Of a stretch of DNA of 64,000 nt, positions 8,572 to 15,551 are shown piece after piece. The stretch's first letter is position 1; every line of letters begins with the position of its first letter. The position numbers and the translations under genes were made by a program. A model generated the notes under the pieces. It saw nothing but the letters and a program-made list of their open reading frames with translations. It was not told where the DNA came from and did no database searches. The stretch comes from Mucilaginibacter rubeus (GTDB taxonomy: Bacteria; Bacteroidota; Bacteroidia; Sphingobacteriales; Sphingobacteriaceae), in contig NZ_CP043450.1 of NCBI RefSeq assembly GCF_003286415.2, forward strand, positions 2,542,001-2,606,000, in the 5' to 3' direction.

Positions 8572-10437
8572 ATGACCAGTATATCCCATAATTCTATGTC
8601 TCAAAAACAGGCAGTCGCCCCAAGTGAAGAACGTTTTAAAGCATTGGTCACCGCTACTTCTGATAGTATTTACAGCATGAGCCCTGATTGGTGTGAAATG
8701 CGACAATTGGATGGCCGCGGCGTTTTATCAGACACACTTGAACCGATAACCGACTGGTTGGCCAAATACATTCACCCTTTTGACCAGGATACGGTAAAAG
8801 CGGCAATTCAAAAAGCCATTCAGCACAAGGAAATATTTCAGTTAGAACATCGTGTATTCCAGGCAGACGGTACTATTGGATGGACGCTTTCGCGTGCTGT
8901 GCCTATTATGGATGATGGTGGACACATCATTGAATGGTTTGGAACAGCAAGTAATATCACTGAGCGTAAGCGGGCCGAAGATAAATTAAGGGAAGCCAAA
9001 GAACAATCCGATCAGCAAAAACGGCTATACGAAACTATAACTTCGAGTACGCCAGATTTAATTTATGTATTTGATCTCGACTACCGGTTCACTTATGCTA
9101 ATGAGGCGCTCCTATCCATGTGGGGCAAAACCTGGGAAAATGCCATTGGCAAAAAATTGCTTGAAAACGGTTATGAGCCATGGCATGCCGAAATGCATGA
9201 ACGCGAGATAGATCAGATTATAGCAGATAAAAAACCTATCCGGGGTGAGGTGTCTTTTCCTCATGCTACTTTGGGGCGACGTATTTACGATTACATATTT
9301 ACACCGGTGCTAAACCAAAATGGCGAAGTAGAAGCCATAGCCGGTACTACCCGCGATATTACCGATATCAGAAATGCTGAAACCGCCATTTCAGAAAGTG
9401 AAGCCCGTTTTCGTACAATGGCCGAAAGTACAGATGTAATGATTGCTGTTGGCGACACCGACGGAAAGGCCGTTTATTTTAATGAAGCGTGGATTGACTT
9501 GACCGGCAAAACTTCTGCAGAACTTCTACAAGATGGATGGGTAGCATTGATCCATCCTGATGATCAGACGAGGGTAAAGAAAACTGCTGCAGCCGCACTT
9601 CGTGGATTAACTGCATCTCAGTTTGAGTTTCGGATGATTGATAAAAAGGGAGAATATTGTTGGTTGCTTAATAAGGCCACTCCCCGCTTCAGGCCCGATG
9701 GTTCTTTTGCCGGTTATATTAGCTCGACCATTGATATTACGGAGATCAAGGAAAACGAGCAGCGAAAGAATGATTTCATCAGTATGGTGAGCCATGAATT
9801 GAAAACCCCGCTAACATCGGCCTTGAGTTACGTTCAGGTTTTGCAAAAGAAAGCATTAAAGGCAGAGGACACACTTGCAGCCAGTATGCTGGACCGTACT
9901 GTTATACAATTAGGAAAAATGACCAGCATGATCAATGGTTTTTTAAACGTATCCAGGCTCGAGTCGGGAAAAATCCATATGGATTATGAGCAATTTAACC
10001 TTGCTTCATTGGTATCTGACGCAGAAGATGAAGCCAGGGCCGCAATCACCAGCCATCAGTTGTCTTTTTCTTGTACAGAGGATACAATGGTAGAAGCCGA
10101 CCGGGAAAAGATTGGCCAGGTAATCAGTAACCTCATCAGCAATGCTGCCAAATATTCATCGTCGGGCACCACAATAACCATTAGTTGCAAAAGAAATGGT
10201 GGCAGTGTACAATTAAGTGTAGCAGATGCAGGCATTGGCATCAGTGAAGAAGACCTACCAAGGATCTTCGAGCGCTATTACCGCGTTAAAGGAATTGAAA
10301 CGCGCCATATTGCTGGCTTTGGCATCGGACTATACCTCTGTCGTGAGATTATTGAGGGACATAACGGAAAAATCTGGGCCGAAAGTACGCCTGACCAAGG
10401 CAGCACTTTTACTTTTAGTTTGCCTCTGGCCGACTAA
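8572..10437 (+). CDS. Soluble multi-PAS sensor histidine kinase
   Basis: A 621-residue kinase without membrane segments. Three PAS/PAC units run from about 20 to 395; each ends in a PAC-like strand (IEWFGTASNITERKRAE, EAIAGTTRDITDIRNAE, AGYISSTIDITEIKENE). HisKA follows with His408 in SMVSHELKTPLTS. The HATPase domain has the N box ISNLISNAAKYSS, the G1 box ADAGIGISEEDL and the G2 box GFGIGLYLCREI. The PAS domains suggest a cytoplasmic ligand, redox or light cue, but no cofactor-binding Cys motif stands out. No response regulator is adjacent, so its partner is encoded elsewhere. The gene is preceded by about 140 bp and converges with the MFS gene 16 bp downstream. Confidence 0.93.
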   Translation: MTSISHNSMSQKQAVAPSEERFKALVTATSDSIYSMSPDWCEMRQLDGRGVLSDTLEPITDWLAKYIHPFDQDTVKAAIQKAIQHKEIFQLEHRVFQADGTIGWTLSRAVPIMDDGGHIIEWFGTASNITERKRAEDKLREAKEQSDQQKRLYETITSSTPDLIYVFDLDYRFTYANEALLSMWGKTWENAIGKKLLENGYEPWHAEMHEREIDQIIADKKPIRGEVSFPHATLGRRIYDYIFTPVLNQNGEVEAIAGTTRDITDIRNAETAISESEARFRTMAESTDVMIAVGDTDGKAVYFNEAWIDLTGKTSAELLQDGWVALIHPDDQTRVKKTAAAALRGLTASQFEFRMIDKKGEYCWLLNKATPRFRPDGSFAGYISSTIDITEIKENEQRKNDFISMVSHELKTPLTSALSYVQVLQKKALKAEDTLAASMLDRTVIQLGKMTSMINGFLNVSRLESGKIHMDYEQFNLASLVSDAEDEARAAITSHQLSFSCTEDTMVEADREKIGQVISNLISNAAKYSSSGTTITISCKRNGGSVQLSVADAGIGISEEDLPRIFERYYRVKGIETRHIAGFGIGLYLCREIIEGHNGKIWAESTPDQGSTFTFSLPLAD

Positions 10438-10453
10438 TATATTGTTAATATAA

Positions 10454-11689
10454 TTATTCTGCTTTAAGAATAGTCTCTTTTTTCGTTAGGAACCCTATAA
10501 ACACCAAGGCAATAGCCAGAGCGGTAATGCCCTGTGCAAGTACAGTGGCAGGAGCGCCAATGCGCTCGGAAATAGCTCCGGTTAACAAACTACCCAATGG
10601 CAGCATACCAAAAATAGCCATTAACAAAACGCCCATGGTGCGTCCTCTCATATTGGCTGCCGCGTCTGACTGTACTACAATGTTACTGATGGTAAATTGC
10701 GCTATAGAGCCGTATCCTGCAATGGCAGCAAAAAACATAGCAGCAAAGAAGTTCTTGAATTGAGAAAAGCAGATAAGCCCTATACCCATCAGTACCGTAC
10801 TGACAAAAAGGATCTGTTTTAAATGAGCGCCGGGTTTACGCGATGCGAGGAAAATGGTACCGGCAACCGCCCCTATCCCCACAAAACTATTGATGTAACC
10901 GAAGGTTGATGCATCGCCCTTGAAAACCACTTTAGCAAATACGGGAAGTACAGTATTAAATGGCAGCACCAGTAAGCTTACAGCAGCAAGCATCATAACC
11001 ATAGTTGCAATACCGGGAGTGTTTTTGATATAAGTGAAGCCTTCAGAGAAATCAGCCAATACCCTTTTATTTGTTTTTTTAGGCACATATGCAGGTAATT
11101 TCATCAGCAGGATAGATAAAATGACCGCGCCAAAGCTTGCCGCGTTCAGTAAAAAACATACACCGGCGCCAAATGCGCTTAACACAATACCTGATAGCGC
11201 CGGGCCCAACAATTGTGCAAGGCTTGCTGTTGCCGTTGAAAGGGAGAGCGCGTTAGGTAAATCTGTGGGACTGGCAACTACATCATTTATCAGCGCCTGC
11301 CTTGCCGGCACATCAAAAGCATTAATAATCCCAAGGATCACACTTAATAAAAGGATTGCCCACACTACCATATGACCCGATAACACGAGTATCGCCAACA
11401 GCACCGACTGCAACATGGAAGTTATCTGGGTGATCTTAATTATGGTATACCGGTTATAACGATCAGCCGCTACTCCACCGGGTATAGAGCAAATGAATGA
11501 AGGGAATTGCTCGGCGAAAACAGTTAAGCCAAGCAGAAAGGCGGAGTGTATCATGGAATATACTACCCATATTACAGCGGTGCGCTGCATCCAGGTGCCA
11601 AACTGAGATACTGCTCTGCCAATAAAATAAAGTGTAAAGTTTCGGCTTGATAAGGCCCTGAATAAATTGAGTTGACTAAGTTTTTTCAT
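10454..11689 (-). CDS. MFS exporter (EntS/MFS_3 type)
   Basis: A 411-residue major facilitator with about 12 hydrophobic segments. The N-terminal segment reads FRALSSRNFTLYFIGRAVSQFGTWMQRTAVIWV, typical of the MFS_3 exporters related to EntS. A cytoplasmic loop after TM2 carries GGVAADRYNRYTI, the motif A equivalent. Such proteins expel siderophores or toxic compounds by proton antiport. The first ATG is at 11689; an upstream in-frame TTG would start inside the candidate operator and is less likely. It lies 45 bp downstream of a tetR gene on the same strand, and a candidate operator lies just ahead of its start, so it is probably induced by its own substrate. Confidence 0.9.
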   Translation of the reverse strand: MKKLSQLNLFRALSSRNFTLYFIGRAVSQFGTWMQRTAVIWVVYSMIHSAFLLGLTVFAEQFPSFICSIPGGVAADRYNRYTIIKITQITSMLQSVLLAILVLSGHMVVWAILLLSVILGIINAFDVPARQALINDVVASPTDLPNALSLSTATASLAQLLGPALSGIVLSAFGAGVCFLLNAASFGAVILSILLMKLPAYVPKKTNKRVLADFSEGFTYIKNTPGIATMVMMLAAVSLLVLPFNTVLPVFAKVVFKGDASTFGYINSFVGIGAVAGTIFLASRKPGAHLKQILFVSTVLMGIGLICFSQFKNFFAAMFFAAIAGYGSIAQFTISNIVVQSDAAANMRGRTMGVLLMAIFGMLPLGSLLTGAISERIGAPATVLAQGITALAIALVFIGFLTKKETILKAE

Positions 11690-11694
11690 TTGAA

Positions 11695-11719
11695 TTGACA
11701 ATTTTTAGAATACTGTCAA
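11695..11719. promoter_or_regulatory. Candidate TetR operator ahead of the MFS gene
   Basis: TTGACA, 13 bp, TGTCAA form an inverted repeat that ends six bases before the MFS ATG. The same half-sites with the same 13-bp spacer occur in front of tetR (12371-12395). The shared spacing and the context suggest a binding site for the TetR protein. This is inference from sequence symmetry. Confidence 0.5.
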
Positions 11720-11734
11720 AAAATAGATCTTGAA

Positions 11735-12337
11735 TTAAACACCAAGCCATTTGGCAACCATATCACATAAAAGCTGCACAGCCATTTTAGCATCATGAGG
11801 GTCATTCTGATCATAAACCTCGCGCCTAATGCCACGTACGCCGCTATAGATAATAAATGCCAGCATATCCTTATCTGAATAGCTTAACTTGCGTGGAAAA
11901 AGATGTTCTACTTCAGCGAATGCGTCCATCAAAATGCCTTTTTCCAAATGAATAAGTTTTCGGTGCAGGGTATCTAATGATTGCGTGTGTTTAAACTTTT
12001 CATCTGCACCTATAAATCCTTCAATAGCATTAAATACGCGCTTCCATTCTTGCGAAGTCTTGATTTTTGTAGTGCAAAAAACAGTTATCTTTTCGTTTAA
12101 TGTTCCCGCTTTAACAACTGCAGTACGAATTTCAGTGGCAACATCATGTGCAATGCATTCAAGTACTGCTTGGAAAATCTCGTCTTTATCTTTAAAGTAG
12201 TAATAAAGCGAGGTCCTGCTACGTCCGGTAGCTTTCGCTACATTTTCCATAGTTATTTTTGCCGGGCCAGCTCCTTTATACAGACGCAAGCCGGCTTGTA
12301 GGATTTCCGCGCGAATAATATCGTCCTGACTGGTCAT
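11735..12337 (-). CDS. TetR/AcrR-family transcriptional repressor
   Basis: A 200-residue regulator. The N-terminal helix-turn-helix reads ITMENVAKATGRSRTSLYYYFKDKDEIFQAVL, the standard TetR recognition region. The C-terminal helical ligand domain is variable and gives no clue to the inducer. I start at the ATG at 12337, because the longer frame opens at a TTG (12358) that lies inside a -7 promoter element. It sits upstream of the MFS exporter on the same strand and probably represses both itself and the exporter through the matching inverted repeats. Confidence 0.92.
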   Translation of the reverse strand: MTSQDDIIRAEILQAGLRLYKGAGPAKITMENVAKATGRSRTSLYYYFKDKDEIFQAVLECIAHDVATEIRTAVVKAGTLNEKITVFCTTKIKTSQEWKRVFNAIEGFIGADEKFKHTQSLDTLHRKLIHLEKGILMDAFAEVEHLFPRKLSYSDKDMLAFIIYSGVRGIRREVYDQNDPHDAKMAVQLLCDMVAKWLGV

Positions 12338-12355
12338 TTTCTGTTGCTTCGATTG

Positions 12356-12363
12356 CAAAGATA
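12356..12363 (-). promoter_or_regulatory. -7 promoter element of tetR
   Basis: On the minus strand TATCTTTG matches the Bacteroidota -7 consensus TAnnTTTG exactly and lies 18 bp before the tetR ATG. The candidate operator begins seven bases upstream of it, so bound repressor would occlude sigma factor. Confidence 0.6.
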
Positions 12364-12370
12364 ATGAAAT

Positions 12371-12395
12371 TTGACAAAATTTATTTTTTTGTCGA
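12371..12395. promoter_or_regulatory. Candidate TetR operator ahead of tetR
   Basis: TTGACA, 13 bp, TGTCGA form an imperfect inverted repeat; with flanking bases the half-sites are TTTGACAAA and TTTGTCGAAA. It has the same architecture as the site at 11695-11719 and lies directly upstream of the -7 element. It is the likely autoregulatory site. Confidence 0.55.
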
Positions 12396-12430
12396 AATAG
12401 ATTAATAACGCGTCTACGCTTAATTTATAC

Positions 12431-14020
12431 TTACCGTACCGTTATAATTACGCGCTGATATCTTGTAAGAGAGGGTGAACCGTTATCAGTTACCTGAAAA
12501 ATAATGTGAATGGTTTGTCCGGAAATGGCGTTTTTAGGTATCTCAATTTGTGTTTGTTTGGCTTCAGGATTTAATATTGAAACTTTTCCGGGGAAAGTTC
12601 CTTGTTGAAATTGCCACCAGCTAACAGAAAGCACATCTCCGTCAGGATCAGAAACAGCTCCGTTCAATCTTATTGTTTCGCCAGCCGTTGCCATGACATT
12701 TAATGGCCCCTCAATTTTGGCAACCGGTTCGTGGTTTGCCCTTTTATATATTGGCGTTGTCGACCATTTAAGCCGGGCGGCAAAATCCCGCTGAGCAGCC
12801 GGGAAAAAGTCAGGATACGTATTACTTCGATCTTTCGGCGCAGCAAGCGAAGTTGCCATTGCTTTTGATGATGTATCACTATTTTGGAAGAAGATGTTTT
12901 TAGCTTTGGGGTCAATGAATCCGGCGCCACCCCAACCTCCATAGGTGCCATTTTCATATGCACGCAGTCCATTGCCGAGCATGTTCATAAAGGTCGGGTC
13001 ATCACCCTCCCCTAACCATGAACCTTTCTCCTGTACGGGCATCCATACAACATAACCCATTTTCTTCAACTCATCAGTGGTATGGCCGCTGATACCAAAA
13101 TAGTCCATGATATCACCTTTTACCATTTGTTTTCCATCGCCCCATACCCTGTACAGTGCTCCCAAGGGGCCTCTGCCCGATATGTTTTCCTTTGTCCAGG
13201 ATGCTGTCATATAAACAGAGTCTTGTGACGCCGCATTTAACTGAGCACCATAGCCATAGTTTGGACCGCCTTTAAATTCACGATATTCAATACCCGGCCA
13301 GTTAGGTTTAATGTATTTTGCATAAGTATCATCCTGATCGCCGGAAGGGAGTAAAACCACTTTCCTGTAAATTTTTGATCTTATTTGGCCCCAATTGGTG
13401 GTGAACTCATACTGTTCCTGAATAGCTTTTAAAGCACGCGCTATAGTGCTTTGGCCACCCCACGCTGTAATAAATAATTGCCCCGGTTTATCATCAAGTA
13501 TCAGGGTTTTGATGAGGTCTGAACCCGGCGAGTCTTTTGAAATGTCGCCATCAAATTCAATATTTCCAATCCTGATTCTGGCTTTGAGCAGATCAGGCGC
13601 CGGGTAATTGGGATTATGTATCTTAAGATTGGGGTACACGTTTGCATAAGTGTACACCGCATCATGAATAAAATGTTCATCTTCGCCCCATCGCCAGGAT
13701 TCGCATGGGCACAAGTTTAATCCAAAGCGGGCATACTCACGGCCCGGCACGAACCATTTAGTTCCTTTGCCATCGCCCTTCCAGTGAAAAGCACTGCTCG
13801 CGTAAATCAATCCTTCAATTTCAACATCACTGCTGTATAGCAGGAACCTGATAAGCGAATTATTATCATCCAATTCCGGATCAGCTGTAATAACAATGCG
13901 TGGCCTTGCTTCGTTAGGTGAGTTTTGAGCATGCGCAAAGCCATTAATCGCAAAAAGAGCCATTAGCGTGAATGCGTACCTACTTGCTCTGACGCTAAAG
14001 TATTTCAGGTTTAAAGTCAT
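12431..14020 (-). CDS. DUF1593 (Sde182-type, nucleoside-hydrolase-like) secreted protein
   Basis: A 529-residue exported protein with a signal peptide cleaved near GFAHAQ. The N-terminal domain (about 38-345) opens with PRIVITADPELDDNNSLIRF. This resembles the Asp-rich calcium/ribose site of inosine-uridine nucleoside hydrolases, the fold assigned to DUF1593. LFITAWGGQSTIARAL and WLGEGDDPTFMNMLGNGL are further family-like segments. The C-terminal 90 residues form an Ig-like domain (SDPDGDVLSVSWWQFQ). Sde182, the founding protein, was described as cellulose-binding, so the substrate may be a carbohydrate or a nucleoside. It is the last of three minus-strand genes but is separated from the DNase II gene by a terminator. 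Confidence 0.87.
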   Translation of the reverse strand: MTLNLKYFSVRASRYAFTLMALFAINGFAHAQNSPNEARPRIVITADPELDDNNSLIRFLLYSSDVEIEGLIYASSAFHWKGDGKGTKWFVPGREYARFGLNLCPCESWRWGEDEHFIHDAVYTYANVYPNLKIHNPNYPAPDLLKARIRIGNIEFDGDISKDSPGSDLIKTLILDDKPGQLFITAWGGQSTIARALKAIQEQYEFTTNWGQIRSKIYRKVVLLPSGDQDDTYAKYIKPNWPGIEYREFKGGPNYGYGAQLNAASQDSVYMTASWTKENISGRGPLGALYRVWGDGKQMVKGDIMDYFGISGHTTDELKKMGYVVWMPVQEKGSWLGEGDDPTFMNMLGNGLRAYENGTYGGWGGAGFIDPKAKNIFFQNSDTSSKAMATSLAAPKDRSNTYPDFFPAAQRDFAARLKWSTTPIYKRANHEPVAKIEGPLNVMATAGETIRLNGAVSDPDGDVLSVSWWQFQQGTFPGKVSILNPEAKQTQIEIPKNAISGQTIHIIFQVTDNGSPSLTRYQRVIITVR

Positions 14021-14103
14021 TGGTTGTACTGGTTTACAATATCCAGTTAAAAATAAGTAAATCAGCTGATATGTTACTGATAATCAGATGTGATATATTT
14101 AAA

Positions 14104-14133
14104 CAAAAAATCCCGCCGAAGCGGGATCTTTTG
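14104..14133 (-). terminator. Intrinsic terminator of the DNase II gene
   Basis: ATCCCGC and GCGGGAT close a CGAA loop on the plus-strand reading, and on the minus strand the stem is followed by TTTTTTG. It lies just past the stop of the DNase II gene. Confidence 0.8.
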
Positions 14134-14169
14134 TTTAGCGGTGTATATCGAAGATTGTTAAATAGTAAA

Positions 14170-15285
14170 CTATTCTTCAGGTTGCTCCCTCAATGGTGCT
14201 TCCGCATGAGGGTGATGCGTTTTTTGAATCAACACATGAGCCTCGGTCCGGTTATGCCCTGGCGGCGCCAAAAGCAAACTTGTTTTTGACAAGCCCGACC
14301 ATAAAGTCTGGTTCTTAAATGCGATAGTACCACCGCCGCGTTTTCTCTGTGATATCATACGATTGATGTCGCCTACACAAATCCATGGATCGTGTAAGGT
14401 AACTCCCCATTTAGCATGGTCGTGTGTTTCGGGCCAAGCCCAATGTGCGCCCATAAAGCCTAAATTAATATACTTAATATCAAAAGTTTTATGAATGCCA
14501 TCACTATCGGCAATAGGTGGAATTGGGCCACGGATCCATGTTTCAATGTCGAGATCATCTTGTAGCGTAGGGCCTACCAATTCGTTCCAGAAATCTTTAT
14601 TCCACTCCCGGTTCTTCGCTATAACTTTAAAAGGCATCCCTCCAATCGTCTTTAAATCAACTGAATCTCCCAAAGCTACCGGATGGTTGGCCAACGGCTG
14701 TGTCAGCGCATAAAGGTCGGAGGTTTCAGGAAGATTTGCGGTATTATGAAAATAGATCTGCGGTTCCTGGTGGTTTACCATTTGTTTAGCGATCATATTG
14801 GCGGTATCCAAATCCAGCGAAATACATAAATAGGTTTGTCCGTATTTTGGCGTTGGATCTTTAATTGCCCCCGGATCGGCGAACTTAGGCCATGAATGAA
14901 GCAGCCAAAATGCGGTTTTTGATTCGGTATCAAATACTAATGCGCCTTTAGTATGGCCCCTGGTACCATCATCATGCTTGTTAAGGCTTTCGGGCATTTC
15001 ATCGTTGTAAAGGATCCACCCGGTTGTTGGGGCCGGCGATTTGAAATTTTTGAAAACCGAGTCCATCGTAAGGTTAAGCGCGCCTTTATCGCTGTTCAAA
15101 ACATTTGGCGATTTGGTTATCGTCCTTTGCCGTGCGTCTGGGTTTCCATCAATGGTGGAATCGTAATAAACATACTCGTAGCCTGTAGCCTTGTCATTAC
15201 CCACACCTCCGTCAAGTTGCGGAACCTTGTAAATAAACCACCAGTCAACTGGGGCGCCATTTTCATCAAGCGCGGAAATTTTCAT
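14170..15285 (-). CDS. Eukaryote-like deoxyribonuclease II
   Basis: A 371-residue DNase II homologue. It follows the animal enzyme closely in order: GAPVDWWFIYKVPQ near the start, LYNDEMP, the first active-site motif RGHTKGALVFD with His111 and Lys113, FWLLHSWPKF, YGQTYLCIS, and the second motif DHAKWGV with His290. PWICVGDINR and KRGGGTIAF follow. DNase II cuts double-stranded DNA without metal ions and leaves 3'-phosphates. Unlike the lysosomal enzymes it shows no signal peptide: the family core starts about 10 residues after Met1, and an in-frame TAA lies 27 bases upstream. The C-terminal 30 residues (HNRTEAHVLI to the end, His-rich) extend beyond the family core. Either export is unconventional or it acts in the cytoplasm. 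Confidence 0.93.
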   Translation of the reverse strand: MKISALDENGAPVDWWFIYKVPQLDGGVGNDKATGYEYVYYDSTIDGNPDARQRTITKSPNVLNSDKGALNLTMDSVFKNFKSPAPTTGWILYNDEMPESLNKHDDGTRGHTKGALVFDTESKTAFWLLHSWPKFADPGAIKDPTPKYGQTYLCISLDLDTANMIAKQMVNHQEPQIYFHNTANLPETSDLYALTQPLANHPVALGDSVDLKTIGGMPFKVIAKNREWNKDFWNELVGPTLQDDLDIETWIRGPIPPIADSDGIHKTFDIKYINLGFMGAHWAWPETHDHAKWGVTLHDPWICVGDINRMISQRKRGGGTIAFKNQTLWSGLSKTSLLLAPPGHNRTEAHVLIQKTHHPHAEAPLREQPEE

Positions 15286-15471
15286 AATTTTTGGATTAGG
15301 TTGTGAAATTGTTTAATTAATCGCTTGCAGGCGTTGATGAGGTTTACCATAAAGATAAAGCAATGGAAAGCATTCCCGTCAGCGTAATTTCACGGATTTT
15401 TCACAGTTGGTTACCGTAGTTTTACGTATAAATCGCTATAGATCAAGTGTTCATGGGCGGGATAAAAGCAA

Positions 15472-15503
15472 AAAACTCGCTACCTGATAGGGTAGCGAGT
15501 TTC
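15472..15503 (-). terminator. Intrinsic terminator of the beta-propeller/phosphoesterase gene
   Basis: A 12-bp perfect stem (AAACTCGCTACC against GGTAGCGAGTTT, 6-base loop) is followed on the minus strand by TTTTTT. It lies about 50 bp past the stop of the upstream gene. Confidence 0.85.
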
Positions 15504-15551
15504 TAAGTATGAAAAGTTTAATATTTCAGTTGATCTATAACTTAGTATTAT

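Noticed and set aside
14020..14289. Plus-strand open frame across the DUF1593/DNase II junction
   Set aside because: It is antisense to the DNase II tail and the terminator and has no family features.
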